Below, in pieces: positions 27,923 to 37,923 of a stretch of DNA of 64,000 nt; the stretch's first letter is position 1; the number at the start of each line of letters is the position of its first letter. The translations under genes were made by a program, and so were the position numbers. The notes under the pieces are model-generated. The model searched no databases. It had not been told where the DNA came from and saw nothing but the letters and a program-made list of their open reading frames with translations. The DNA lies in NCBI RefSeq assembly GCF_030150205.1, contig NZ_JASLGT010000011.1, forward strand, positions 248,001 to 312,000, in the 5' to 3' direction. Origin of the DNA: Niabella sp. (lineage in GTDB: Bacteria > Bacteroidota > Bacteroidia > Chitinophagales > Chitinophagaceae).

Positions 27923-30442
27923 TCAATCAATAAGAACCGATGTTTGTGCCGCTGTTAAGCCGTCCGCTTCTGCTTTTATTTTTATGGCGCCCTTTGCTCC
28001 TTTTTTTGCTTTTACGATTACCAGGGCCATCCCGTTGTAGGCGCTTTTTTCCGGGCTTTGAAACGATTCGAAGCTGGTGGCATCCCCGTTATCCGTGGCA
28101 ACGATCTCCCCGGGGCCTTCTACCCCGAACCGGATCTTTGGATGGGAACGTGGCACCATCCGGCCGTTTTTATCTTCCACCCGAAGCGTTATAAATGCAA
28201 GACCGATGCCATCGCCGGCAATTTTCTTCATATTGGAAGTCAATGAAAGTTTAGCCGAAGCACCGGTGGTTTTTACTACATCCGTTGCCCAGGGTTTTCC
28301 CTGTTTATAAGCAACCACTTTTAATTCGCCGGGCTTATAGCGGACCTGGTCCCATACCAGCCGGAAATCCTTACCCGGCTGTTGCCTTTTCCGCCCCAGG
28401 CTTTTCCCATCCAGGAATAATTCCGCTTCGTCGCCCGAGGTATACACATGTACCGGCACAAGGGAATCCATCCGCTCTTCCCAGTTCCAGTGCGGGAGAA
28501 TATGTGCCATCGGATAATTTGGGCGCCAATGCGATTGATACAAATAAAAACGATCTTTCGGAAAGCCGGCCAGGTCGATGATCCCAAAATAGCTGCTGCG
28601 GGAAGGTGGTTTATTCCGCTGTAGCTCTTCCAGTGCTTTTTCCAGCTCTGCGCGTTTTGAGGGATCATTCCTGAAGTTCAGCAAATTGGTTTCATCTGAT
28701 CCATACGGAGTGGGCTCACCCAGGTAATCGAAGCCCGTCCACATAAATTCGCCCAGCAGGTGCGGGTATTTTGCGTTGGTCCGGAATTGTTCATCCGGTG
28801 TGCAGCCCCAGCCCGGATGATCGAGGTCATAGGAACTGATCTGCCAGTTCCGGCGGTTCGTTCCAAAGAAATATTCACCCCGGGAGCTTACACAGCTGGA
28901 GGTTTCACTACCCATGGTAGGCATGTTTGCATAACGCGGATCGGCATCCCATTTTGCCTGCTGTCCGAAAAAGTAATTCACGCCCATCAGGTCCAGTCCC
29001 TGAACGGCACCGGATGCTCTTCCGCCATCGGGATCGTTATAGCCATTCGAAACCGGACGGGTCGGATCTTCCCGGCGCATAATGTCTGCCAATGTTTTTG
29101 TCATGGCCACATCCCGCTGATCGATCACTTCATTACCGATGCTCCAGATACATACCGAAGGATGGTTCCGGTCCCGGTGCACCAACGCCACCAGGTCTTT
29201 CTCATGCCATTCATCGTAAAGTTTGTTATAGTCGTTCTTCTTCTTTCCATGTTTCCAGGCATCAAAGGCTTCATCCCAAACCAGGAAGCCCATTTCATCC
29301 GCCAATGCCAGCAGTTCCGGTGCCGGCGGGTTATGCGAGGTGCGGATGGCATTCACGCCCATTTCTTTTAGTAATACTAGCTGGCGTCTTAATGCGCTTG
29401 TATTCATCGCAGCTCCTAAAGCGCCCAGGTCATGATGATTGCATACCCCCTGGATTTCCACCCTTTTACCGTTTAATAAAAAACCATTGCGCGGCGTAAA
29501 TGCAAGGGTGCGGATACCAAATGTTGAATAATAGGTATCCGTTTTTTTGCCATTGACCCATACGGTGGTTACGGCAAAATAACGACCAGGCCGCTCAATA
29601 CTCCATAACCGGGGATTGCGTATGACAACAGAAAGGTTGGCCTTGTTATCATTTCCCTGGGCCAGTTCCATATCTTTTTGTTGCACAGAAGCCACTTTCT
29701 TTTTCAGCGTGTTTCCTGCACCCGCTTCATAAATATCGGTTTGCAGCATTGCTTTTACCGGCTTTCCTTCCTGGTTAGATACGGTTACGGCTATTTTTAC
29801 GTCTGCTGCCTGCGCTGTAACTTTTGGCGTGGTGATATACGTGCCCCAGTGACCGATGTGTACCGGGGCTGTTTTTACCAGCCATACGTGCCGGTAAATG
29901 CCGGCACCGGGATACCAGCGCGAATCCCATTTTTCGGTATTTAGTTTTACGGCCAGCACGTTCTCTTTTCCAAATAGTATATAGGGCGACAGATCCATCC
30001 GGAACGAGGTATACCCGTAGGGCCAGGTACCTACATAATGCCCGTTGAGCCAGATCTCGGCATAAGCCATGGCGCCATCAAAATCGATGAAGATCTTTTT
30101 GCCGGTATCTGAAGATGGTATCGCAAAGTGTTTACGATACCAGCCGATCCCTTTCCAGGGAAGCTTACCCGTTTCACCGGCCAGGTCGATGCGGAAGGGC
30201 CCGGTAATGGCCCAGTCATGAGGCAGGGACAGCCGTTGCCAGTCCTGGTCATTAAAACCAGTCGCCTCAGCCTGCTGCGGCTCTTCCAGCCGGGAGCCAT
30301 CGGGTTGCAGTCCGTACCGTTTAAACAACCATCCTTCATCAAAGGATCCGGTACCGGCATTGCCCAGGCGTGTAAAGGAGGTTTGTGCCGAAGCATTATT
30401 GCAGCACAGGAGCACTGCCAGTAAGCCTAAAATAAAGCGCAT
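27923..30442 (-). CDS. Glycoside hydrolase family 2 (beta-galactosidase-like), secreted
   Basis: An 839-residue enzyme with signal MRFILGLLAVLLCCNNASAQ. Order: jelly-roll sugar-binding domain (DWQRLSLPHDWAITGPF, KGIGWYRKHF), Ig-like domain, TIM barrel, then C-terminal DUF4982-like and Ig-like domains. Acid/base Glu in WSIGNEVIDQRD near residue 437; nucleophile candidate in TMGSETSS near 512; LLGEFMWTGFDYLGEP follows. It probably removes terminal beta-galactose in the periplasm; beta-glucuronidase or beta-mannosidase activity cannot be excluded. It is the last gene of the minus-strand glycan locus. Confidence 0.88.
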   Translation of the reverse strand: MRFILGLLAVLLCCNNASAQTSFTRLGNAGTGSFDEGWLFKRYGLQPDGSRLEEPQQAEATGFNDQDWQRLSLPHDWAITGPFRIDLAGETGKLPWKGIGWYRKHFAIPSSDTGKKIFIDFDGAMAYAEIWLNGHYVGTWPYGYTSFRMDLSPYILFGKENVLAVKLNTEKWDSRWYPGAGIYRHVWLVKTAPVHIGHWGTYITTPKVTAQAADVKIAVTVSNQEGKPVKAMLQTDIYEAGAGNTLKKKVASVQQKDMELAQGNDNKANLSVVIRNPRLWSIERPGRYFAVTTVWVNGKKTDTYYSTFGIRTLAFTPRNGFLLNGKRVEIQGVCNHHDLGALGAAMNTSALRRQLVLLKEMGVNAIRTSHNPPAPELLALADEMGFLVWDEAFDAWKHGKKKNDYNKLYDEWHEKDLVALVHRDRNHPSVCIWSIGNEVIDQRDVAMTKTLADIMRREDPTRPVSNGYNDPDGGRASGAVQGLDLMGVNYFFGQQAKWDADPRYANMPTMGSETSSCVSSRGEYFFGTNRRNWQISSYDLDHPGWGCTPDEQFRTNAKYPHLLGEFMWTGFDYLGEPTPYGSDETNLLNFRNDPSKRAELEKALEELQRNKPPSRSSYFGIIDLAGFPKDRFYLYQSHWRPNYPMAHILPHWNWEERMDSLVPVHVYTSGDEAELFLDGKSLGRKRQQPGKDFRLVWDQVRYKPGELKVVAYKQGKPWATDVVKTTGASAKLSLTSNMKKIAGDGIGLAFITLRVEDKNGRMVPRSHPKIRFGVEGPGEIVATDNGDATSFESFQSPEKSAYNGMALVIVKAKKGAKGAIKIKAEADGLTAAQTSVLID

Positions 30443-30527
30443 TTTTTTCTGTTATGGCGTTATAAAATCGTTTTATACATCCTGTATTCGTCATTCTCCA
30501 GAAGCACAGTACAACAAGGAAGCGTTG

Positions 30528-32630
30528 TTACAGACCCTGAATTGCACCATCTGAAAGTTCTGTATTAAATACTTTTAAATCCCGGATCGCTGCTTTGGCA
30601 GCATTCTTTTCATCACCGATCCGCTGCAGCGGGAAAAAGAGGGTTTGTACTTTGGCCGTTTGTTTACCATTGGGGAATGTTCTTTTGGCACCTTCCAGTT
30701 TTTCTTTTAAAACACCGTTTACATAAAGCGCTGTTCCTCTGTGATTGCCTTTAATGGTGATCTTTGTCCATTCATTCACCGGAACAGCATAATCAAAGCT
30801 GTACTGATAGCCTTCCCTTGAAAAACCCAGCTTACCGGTACCCAGCTGGTTGAGGGTTACCACCGCATCTGCGGAGCCAAACAATACGGCATTGGCGGTA
30901 TTGCCAGGTTCCGGTTTTATAGAAAAGCTAACCGTATAACCATACCCGATCCCCGGAAACGGTGTTGTAATAAAACTTGTTCCCCCTTTTAAACGGAGGG
31001 CTTCTTCTTTTGGATCAAATGAAACGTTGGTCCTTGTTGTCTTCTGCCGGCCGTTAAATTGACCATCCGCCTTCAATGTCAGCACCAGTGAATCTTTTGC
31101 GTGGATGCGTCCAAGCATATTTAAGCCGGGACCTTCGCCGATCTGTTTGGCCTGTGTTGAAAAAGCGGCATATTCCATCGGCTTTGCACTGCCGCCCCAC
31201 ATTTTTTGCGACAAGACCTGCATGGCCGGGAAGACCCGGTGATGTACATCTTTTTCGGTGATGCCATTGCCTGCATGATCATTCCATACGGCAAAAGCGC
31301 CACCTCTTAACAATGGATAATCTTCATCGAAGGTTTCCTTCCCGATCCGGTTGGGCGTCCATTCTTCGTAGAGTTTTTTTATATTGAGGTAATCATAGTA
31401 GTAGCCGGCAGCGGGCACAATATACAGCCATCCGTCCGGCGTGCTGATGCCTTTATAGCCCAGGGCAAACATGTCTTTTGGCTCCGCATAGCCATTGTAC
31501 CAGAGGTTCATGGTAACACCTTCGGCCTTTACCGGTGTGGTACCCTGTGCATGGGTCAGCGATCCCCACATCCGTACTTTTTTTCCAAAGCCCTCTACAA
31601 ACCGGATATAATGATCGGTGAATTTCCTGAATTTTTCCGCGTCTTTTTTGGCATATTCATCGGTACCGATATGTACTTCTTTCCCTATAAAAACGGGGTT
31701 AGGTCCTTGCAGGTATTCCCGGAACACATTATCAATTACCTGGTAGGTAAGCGGGTTATCCAGATCCAGGTGGTCCATGCCATACTGTTTACTACCCACA
31801 CCCGGCACCGCCTTGCTAAAGGCCAGGGAATGCGCCGGCACATCGATTTCCGGTATAATGTTGACCCCATAGCGCTGTGCCATTTTCTGCAGCTCAATAA
31901 ATTCTTTCTTTGTATAGCTGCCGTCTTTCGCAGTCAGGTTAGGATAAGTGTCATTCTGCAGGCGAAAGGCCGAATAGGTGCTGTCCCAGTTATCTCCGAA
32001 AAATTGTTTAAAGCCGTTATCGTTCAGGTGAATGTGGAAATCATTCATCTTGTAGTACGACATGAATTTGATATAGTGCTTTAAAAAATCAAGACTGAAA
32101 AATTTACGACCTACATCCAGCACAAATCCCCGTACCTCATATTTTGGATAGTCGCGGGCCATTCCCTTTGGTATTGTTTTATGTTGCGGAGCCTGTTCCA
32201 ATAGTTGCAACAAAGTCCGGGTAGCCCAGATAGCACCCACAGCATCTTTTGCATTAATGATGATGCGGTCACTGATCTGCAGGCTATACCCTTCGGGAGG
32301 CAGGTTGTTTCCTTTTGGATCGAGACTAAAGAATACATCCCCTTTTTGTGCCTGCCCCGTTTTTACCGGTGCTGTAGTTCCGGGTATCATGATCACAAGA
32401 TCCGCTGCCAGTAACTGCGCTGCCGGCAACAGCTCATTACTATAGCGCGGATCTACGACCAAACGGGTTGCCGGTTTCCATTCAAAAGACCCGGTTGCGC
32501 CCTGCCATTCCCGTAATGCCGGAATGATAAAAGGTGCAGGGTTGGTTTGTGCCTGTATCCATACCGGAATTCCGGCCACTACAGCAGCTACCAGGCAGTA
32601 GAGGATCCGGATTCTTTTCATTTTCTTCAT
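30528..32630 (-). CDS. GH20 beta-N-acetylhexosaminidase with LamG-like C-terminal domain
   Basis: A 700-residue secreted enzyme: signal to about residue 28 (GIPVWIQAQ), GH20b domain, then a GH20 TIM barrel (YEVRGFVLDVGRKFF, MNDFHIHLNDNGF) with the catalytic Asp-Glu pair in HIGTDEY near 320-326, where most GH20 proteins have HxGGDE. Residues about 545-700 form a concanavalin/LamG-like sandwich (GYTVSFSIKPEPGNTANAVL, TKITIKGNHRGTALYVNGV). It would release GlcNAc or GalNAc from the imported glycan. 85 bases upstream of GH2 in the same direction. Confidence 0.88.
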   Translation of the reverse strand: MKKMKRIRILYCLVAAVVAGIPVWIQAQTNPAPFIIPALREWQGATGSFEWKPATRLVVDPRYSNELLPAAQLLAADLVIMIPGTTAPVKTGQAQKGDVFFSLDPKGNNLPPEGYSLQISDRIIINAKDAVGAIWATRTLLQLLEQAPQHKTIPKGMARDYPKYEVRGFVLDVGRKFFSLDFLKHYIKFMSYYKMNDFHIHLNDNGFKQFFGDNWDSTYSAFRLQNDTYPNLTAKDGSYTKKEFIELQKMAQRYGVNIIPEIDVPAHSLAFSKAVPGVGSKQYGMDHLDLDNPLTYQVIDNVFREYLQGPNPVFIGKEVHIGTDEYAKKDAEKFRKFTDHYIRFVEGFGKKVRMWGSLTHAQGTTPVKAEGVTMNLWYNGYAEPKDMFALGYKGISTPDGWLYIVPAAGYYYDYLNIKKLYEEWTPNRIGKETFDEDYPLLRGGAFAVWNDHAGNGITEKDVHHRVFPAMQVLSQKMWGGSAKPMEYAAFSTQAKQIGEGPGLNMLGRIHAKDSLVLTLKADGQFNGRQKTTRTNVSFDPKEEALRLKGGTSFITTPFPGIGYGYTVSFSIKPEPGNTANAVLFGSADAVVTLNQLGTGKLGFSREGYQYSFDYAVPVNEWTKITIKGNHRGTALYVNGVLKEKLEGAKRTFPNGKQTAKVQTLFFPLQRIGDEKNAAKAAIRDLKVFNTELSDGAIQGL

Positions 32631-32799
32631 TCTATGTTGATTTAATTGAGCTTGTTCAAAATTTTTCTATTCAACCGCCTATCATAACCGGGGCTTACCC
32701 TGGCATCTAAAATAGTTCATGCAGATCAAAAAAAAGAATCCCGGGGCTGTACGCTGTAAGCATACCTGTTATGCAAACGATTGTTCCGTGTCTGTTTTT

Positions 32800-32921
32800 T
32801 TAATAGGCGATGGTTTGCCTGCCAGGCGTAACGCCGTTCTCATTGAAAGCATCTACCCGGAAATAATAAGGAACACTTTTATTTAATCCCGGCAATTCCA
32901 GGCTGTGCGTTCCGTATACCA
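32800..32921 (-). pseudogene. Remnant of an Fn3-type C-terminal domain
   Basis: About 40 codons reading VMVYGTHSLELPGLNKSVPY and then FRVDAFNENGVTPGRQTIAY, ending in a stop. The YYFRVDAFNENGVT pattern is the end of a fibronectin-type III domain as found at the C-terminus of some glycosidases. No matching gene body exists upstream; the frame enters hairpin repeats at 32939. It looks like the tail of a lost glycan-locus gene. Confidence 0.5.
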
Positions 32922-32938
32922 TTACCGGGTGAAACAGT

Positions 32939-33025
32939 TTCAAACGTGGTGTACCTACGGCACACTTATTAAAACCCGCCACTTCGTGGCTACCAGGGGT
33001 TGCCCCTGTGGGGCTGATAAACCGC
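32939..33025. repeat. Cluster of three short hairpin repeats
   Basis: Three adjacent small stem-loops: GTGTACCTACGGCACAC, GCCACTTCGTGGC and AGGGGTTGCCCCT. These modules recur between genes in Bacteroidota. They sit exactly where the Fn3 remnant loses its reading frame. Confidence 0.55.
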
Positions 33026-33064
33026 TTGCCATTCCCTATTTACCATTGACGACTCATCAAATCG

Positions 33065-35383
33065 CTATTCCACCATGATCTCATCGCAGAAAAGCCAGGC
33101 CGCCTGTCCCTCACCGGGATGTCCTTTCGGACATTGTCCCAGGTTTTTAGCCGTAACCCGTACGTAGCGGAAACTGCGCGGCTCAAAGCGGGCCGTAAAA
33201 TCCTTTGTTTGCGGGGCTTTATCGGCCACGGGTACCGTGTTTTTGACCGTTGCCATTTCGGTGAATTGTTTGCCATCCTCCGACACTTCAAATTTTACCC
33301 ATTGCGGGAAAAAGATCCACTGTCCGTAGCTCTGTAAACAGCCCAGGGTTATGGAACCTGCTGTTGTACGCTGCCCCAGGTCAATGGTGGCCACCATATC
33401 GCTTCCGTTAAACGCATGCCATTGTTTCCCGGCGTCTGTTGTACCCCGGATGCCATCGACCAGCGTAGACGGTCCGTTGGCTGGATAATATTTACTGTAA
33501 GGCGTTGCATATTGCAAGGGGCGCCCGGTTGCTTTATTCAGTGTAAAGGACTGCTGCGCAGGCCGTCCCCTTACCATGCTGTTATGGATCGCCAATGCCG
33601 CTTTTACCGTCAGGGCACCTTTTATTTCAAAAGGTTTTTCGTAGCGCAGGCTGCCCGTGCCCGGGTCGGTACCATCCGTTGTATAAAAGATGGTACCGTC
33701 TTCATTTTCGGTTTCGAGGCTTACCAGTAATTTACCATCCACCACCTGCGGTTTTATATCAACTTTAAAATTGCCTTTGGAATAATGCAAGCCCTTCTGC
33801 TCAAACCCAACGAGGTGAGGCTGCAGCCGCTGATTAAAATCTTTCCAGTTGCGCGCATCCTTGGTGCTCCATAATACTTCTGCCAGTGCCGGCATGCGGG
33901 GCAGAATCATATATTCCACATGCTCATAGCTCGAGATCTGCTCCGTCCACAGGTTGGCTTGTGCCCCCAGTACATGTTTTGCCTGGTCTTTATCCAGCTC
34001 TGCGGGAATGGGTTCGTAATGGTATACCCGCTTTAAGGTATTGAAACCACCAAATGCCAGGGGTTCGGTTTCGGGATCGCCCTGGTAATAATCAAAGTAA
34101 AGCGGACCGGTTGGACTCATCACCACATCATGATCCATTTGAGCGGCCTTAATACCACCCGATTCTCCGCGCCAGCTCATCACCGTTGCCTGTGGTGCAA
34201 GCCCTCCTTCCAGGATCTCATCCCAGCCGATCAGCTTCCGCTTATGGGCGATCAGGAATTTTTCGATCCGGTGAATAAAATAACTTTGTAATTCATCTTC
34301 ATTTTTCAACCCTTCCTTTTTGATCCGGCGCTGACATAACTCGCAATGTTTCCAGCTGGATTTATCCACTTCATCACCGCCTACATGAATGTAGGTTGAG
34401 GGGAATAAGGCCATTACTTCTGTCAGCACATCCTGCAGAAATCCAAAGGCCGCATCATTACCGGCGCAATAATTCGGATGCACATCCTTCCCGTAAAAAT
34501 CACCGGTATCCTTAAACGAGCGCTTCTGTGGTAAACAGGAATACTCCGGATAGGCCGCCATTGCTGCTTCGGAATGTCCGGGCATTTCAATTTCGGGAAC
34601 GATGGTCACCTGCCTTGCTGCCGCATAGGCTACAATTTCCTTTATCTGTTCCTGTGTGTAAAAGCCCCCGTAAGTGGCTTTGCTGCGGTCCGCATTGAAC
34701 CGGATCTGCGACCAGTCCCAGGGCTTGCCCCAATCATCTACACGCCAGGCAGCCAGCCCGGTGAGTTTTGGATATTTCTTTATTTCAATCCGCCAGCCGG
34801 CCCCATCCACCAGGTGCCAGTGAAAGGTATTCATTTTGTAGGCGGCCAGCAGGTCTATGAATTCTTTTACCAGTTCCGGTGAAAAAAAATGACGGCTTAC
34901 ATCCAGCATCATCCCCCGCCATTTAAACCGGGGCTCATCGGTAATCTCCATACAGGGTATCTGCAATACCTGGTTGGTGCGTATCGCCGGCAGGGTTTGC
35001 AATAAGGACTGTACAGCATAAAAAAGCCCGGCCGGTTTACTGGCCCGGATATCGACCTGGCTGGGTGTAACCGACAAGCGGTATCCTTCTGCTCCAATGC
35101 CTTCCGTTGCTGTGATGTTAAAGCGGATCCGTTTTCCGGTGGCCGTTGTTTTAACCGGAAGCGCATAACCACTTACCTGCTTTACGGCCGCAGTGAAATA
35201 GCGAACCACATCTGCTATCTCCTTACCGGCTACCGATGCCTTTACCTGTACGCTTTGATCCAGCAGGAAAGCCCCTTCCCGTTGTTGCAGATCTGCCGGC
35301 TGCGGAATGATATGTACCCGGGGCTGGGCATTGAGTACGCATGCGATCCATACACATACACTGATCATGAATCCCTGTTTCAT
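33065..35383 (-). CDS. GH20 beta-hexosaminidase with chitobiase-type and F5/8C domains
   Basis: A 772-residue secreted enzyme with signal MKQGFMISVCVWIACVLNAQ; the start at 35383 is taken because it gives a proper signal peptide. Then GH20b (VHIIPQPADLQQREGAFLL) and the GH20 barrel (FKWRGMMLDVSRHFF, MNTFHWHLVDGAGWRIEI), with catalytic HVGGDEVDKSSW near 333-344. Next is a chitobiase C-terminal-like Ig domain (GTIFYTTDGTDPGTGSLRY) and an F5/8 type C carbohydrate-binding domain at the end (YVRVTAKNLGQCP). It cleaves terminal beta-HexNAc. Different architecture from the GH20 at 30528, so probably a different linkage. Confidence 0.92.
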   Translation of the reverse strand: MKQGFMISVCVWIACVLNAQPRVHIIPQPADLQQREGAFLLDQSVQVKASVAGKEIADVVRYFTAAVKQVSGYALPVKTTATGKRIRFNITATEGIGAEGYRLSVTPSQVDIRASKPAGLFYAVQSLLQTLPAIRTNQVLQIPCMEITDEPRFKWRGMMLDVSRHFFSPELVKEFIDLLAAYKMNTFHWHLVDGAGWRIEIKKYPKLTGLAAWRVDDWGKPWDWSQIRFNADRSKATYGGFYTQEQIKEIVAYAAARQVTIVPEIEMPGHSEAAMAAYPEYSCLPQKRSFKDTGDFYGKDVHPNYCAGNDAAFGFLQDVLTEVMALFPSTYIHVGGDEVDKSSWKHCELCQRRIKKEGLKNEDELQSYFIHRIEKFLIAHKRKLIGWDEILEGGLAPQATVMSWRGESGGIKAAQMDHDVVMSPTGPLYFDYYQGDPETEPLAFGGFNTLKRVYHYEPIPAELDKDQAKHVLGAQANLWTEQISSYEHVEYMILPRMPALAEVLWSTKDARNWKDFNQRLQPHLVGFEQKGLHYSKGNFKVDIKPQVVDGKLLVSLETENEDGTIFYTTDGTDPGTGSLRYEKPFEIKGALTVKAALAIHNSMVRGRPAQQSFTLNKATGRPLQYATPYSKYYPANGPSTLVDGIRGTTDAGKQWHAFNGSDMVATIDLGQRTTAGSITLGCLQSYGQWIFFPQWVKFEVSEDGKQFTEMATVKNTVPVADKAPQTKDFTARFEPRSFRYVRVTAKNLGQCPKGHPGEGQAAWLFCDEIMVE

Positions 35384-35477
35384 TTTTGCTTTTTTATTTT
35401 TGATCCCGGCTATATTTATCAACCAGGTCCCGACAAGCCATATATGCCTGTTGCCGGAACGTTTCATCTTTGATTTC

Positions 35478-37697
35478 CTATTTTTTTATCGCCTCAGATA
35501 CGATCTCCTTTACCAGGCCATTTACCCGTACCCGTACTTTCTGGGGTTTATCTGAGTAGATATGGTAATTCACCACCGTGCCGTTTTTCCAGCTGCAATC
35601 TACCGTAAAGCCTCCCCGGGCCCGGAGGCCTTTAAATGATCCCGAAGTTTTCCAAGCTGCGGGGATCGCCGGAATCAGGCTGATTTCACCGGCATGACTT
35701 TGCAATAACATTTCCGGTATGGCGCCACTGATGCCCAGGTTGCCATCGATCTGGAACGGCGGATGGGTGGTAAACAGGTTGGTCAACATATTGTAGGTAA
35801 ACAATCCCCGGATCATCATACCTGCTTTCTCGCCTTCCCCCAGGCGTGCCCACATAGCACAGCGCCAGGGCCATGACCAGGAGCGGCGGCTGTCCCCCAC
35901 CGTAGACGCTACCGTGAAGGGCTTATCGATATTCTTTCCATAATTACCGCTGCGGCTGCGCAGGGAGATGATGGCTGCTTTCGCCAGTTCGGGTGTTTGT
36001 GTCAGGTTGATCTGGCGTCCGGGATATACAGCAAAGAGGTGTGAGGTATGCCGGTGCTGATCATCCGGATCATCCCGGTCTGTCTGCCATTCCTGCAATT
36101 GCCCCCATTTGCCGATTTTATTGGGGGCCAGGCGGTGTTGCATATCGGCCACTTTTGCCTGGTATGCCGCATCTGTATGTAGTGCTTTTGCAGCATCCAA
36201 GTAGTTTTGAAACAGGTCCCAAACCAGTTGCTGGTCATGCATGACCCCGTCTTCCCGGGGGCCATGCTCCGGCGACCATCCATTGGGTACCACCAGGCTT
36301 CCATCCGGCAGTTGTTTCAGCCGGTCTTCCCAGTAATTACAGATCTCTTTTAAAATGGGATAGGCTGTATTTTTCAGGTATACCGGGTCTTTTGTAAACG
36401 CCCAATGCTCATATACATGTTGTGCATACCAGGCACTGGCCGGTATATTCCATTCCCAGCCGTTTCCCCCAAAAATACTTTGACTGGTGCGGGCCGTCCA
36501 TCCGCGCGTATTTTGTCCAAAGGCTTTGCGGGTGGCCAGCCGGCAGGGTTCGGCCTGTGCTACGATGTAGTCGATCAGCGGCTGATTGCATTCGGAAAGG
36601 TTGGCCGGCTCTGCCAGCCAATAATTCATTTGAATATTGATATTGTTATGATAATCGCTGGCCCATGGCGGATTATTGCTGTTGTTCCAAAGTCCCTGCA
36701 GGTTTGCGGGCAATCCACCGGGGCGAGAACTGCTGATGAGCAGGTAACGACCGTATTGAAACAGGGTTTCTTCCAGGTCCGGATCAGCCCCACCCTCCGC
36801 ATATTTCACGAGGCGGACATCCGTAGGAAGGTTTTTTAAGGCTGCAGGCGTTGCTCCCACATCAATACGGGCAGCCACAGCAAGTCTTGTAAAATCGTTT
36901 ATATGTGCGGTACGCAGCGCTGTATATCCCTTGCGAACCGCTGCTTTTAATTCTTTTTCGATCACTGGCAGCGGATCTGTGCCCCGCCAGCCGGCATTAT
37001 AATCGGGTTTGTAATTGGTGCGGGCATCCAGGTAAAGCGTGAGGGTTTTGCAACCGGTAAATACCAGCTCACTGCCGGTTACGGAAATACGCCCCCCATC
37101 ATGTACCGCCATTAGCTTTGCTGCGTATTTGAGTTGATTGGGCATGGTGCCGGAGAACTGCAGCATATTGCCACCGGCCACCGCCGGCGCTCCCTGGGCA
37201 GACCACAACGCGATGCGCCCGGAGAGTTTTCCATTGATGCCGGCCACATAGCGGAATACCATTACCTGGTCCGGATAACTGGCAAAAGCCTCGCGCTGAA
37301 ACGGAGTGCCGGCACGCATATAACTGCTATTGTAAAGTCCTGAAACCAGGTCCAGGCTCCGTTTGTAACCGGTAACCGTTCCTGCGGGAGCAAGCTGCAT
37401 CCTTAGTTCACCAAAATTGCGGTAGGCGCCAAAACCATGGTCGCCGGTTTCATAGGCTCCGTCCCAGTTATTATCGCCGCTCCAGAGGCTTTGTTCATTG
37501 AACTGGATGGTATCGCTTTCCACGGCCCCCATCATCATGGCTCCCATACGCCCGTTGCCAATCGGAAGCCGTTCGGAATCCCATTTCATACCCGGTTGGG
37601 CATACCATAACGTAATAGGCGCCATGTCCTGTGCCCGAACAGCGGAAGTAGCCAGTAAGGTCAATAATGCAATCAGTATTCTTTTTTTCATGCCCAA
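35478..37697 (-). CDS. GH95 alpha-L-fucosidase (inverting), secreted
   Basis: A 739-residue enzyme with signal to about residue 22 (LLATSAVRAQ). The N-terminal GH95 beta-domain has ITLWYAQPGMKWDSERLPIGNGRMGAMM and FNEQSLWSGDNNWDG. The (alpha/alpha)6 barrel has PPWASDYHNNINIQMNYWLA, GGNGWEWNIPASAWYAQH and FQIDGNLGISGAIPEMLLQSHAGE. GH95 acts mainly on alpha-1,2-linked fucose (some act on galactose). With GH29 at 58505 this gives two fucosidase mechanisms in one region. The gap to the next gene is 94 bases. Confidence 0.92.
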   Translation of the reverse strand: MGMKKRILIALLTLLATSAVRAQDMAPITLWYAQPGMKWDSERLPIGNGRMGAMMMGAVESDTIQFNEQSLWSGDNNWDGAYETGDHGFGAYRNFGELRMQLAPAGTVTGYKRSLDLVSGLYNSSYMRAGTPFQREAFASYPDQVMVFRYVAGINGKLSGRIALWSAQGAPAVAGGNMLQFSGTMPNQLKYAAKLMAVHDGGRISVTGSELVFTGCKTLTLYLDARTNYKPDYNAGWRGTDPLPVIEKELKAAVRKGYTALRTAHINDFTRLAVAARIDVGATPAALKNLPTDVRLVKYAEGGADPDLEETLFQYGRYLLISSSRPGGLPANLQGLWNNSNNPPWASDYHNNINIQMNYWLAEPANLSECNQPLIDYIVAQAEPCRLATRKAFGQNTRGWTARTSQSIFGGNGWEWNIPASAWYAQHVYEHWAFTKDPVYLKNTAYPILKEICNYWEDRLKQLPDGSLVVPNGWSPEHGPREDGVMHDQQLVWDLFQNYLDAAKALHTDAAYQAKVADMQHRLAPNKIGKWGQLQEWQTDRDDPDDQHRHTSHLFAVYPGRQINLTQTPELAKAAIISLRSRSGNYGKNIDKPFTVASTVGDSRRSWSWPWRCAMWARLGEGEKAGMMIRGLFTYNMLTNLFTTHPPFQIDGNLGISGAIPEMLLQSHAGEISLIPAIPAAWKTSGSFKGLRARGGFTVDCSWKNGTVVNYHIYSDKPQKVRVRVNGLVKEIVSEAIKK

Positions 37698-37738
37698 TAT
37701 TACTATTTTTTATCGCATTGGTTTTATACTATTCTTTG

Positions 37739-37908
37739 GAGAACCTGGAGACTCGGAGAACATTGATGCCCCGGATTGTAATGATACTATGGAAGAATTT
37801 CACCTTTTGATGTGGGTAACGGTAATGGCCTACAATTTCCTTCGCCGGGTTTACCTGGGCAGCAACGGTTATTGCAAACAGCAAAAGAAGCGGCAGGAGG
37901 AATTTTTT
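37739..37908 (-). pseudogene. Signal-peptide remnant of a lost gene
   Basis: The minus strand reads KKFLLPLLLLFAITVAAQ, then VNPAKEIVGHYRYPHQKVKF and a stop 41 bases before the GH95 start. This is a perfect Sec signal followed by a mature-like N-terminus, but with no start codon in frame (a stop lies just upstream) and no gene body. It looks like the 5' end of a deleted secreted protein. Confidence 0.4.
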
Positions 37909-37923
37909 CCTTCCGACGTTTTA

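Noticed and set aside
28760..29371. A 203-codon plus-strand frame opposite the GH2 gene
   Set aside because: Antisense shadow; GH2 motifs on the other strand are unambiguous.
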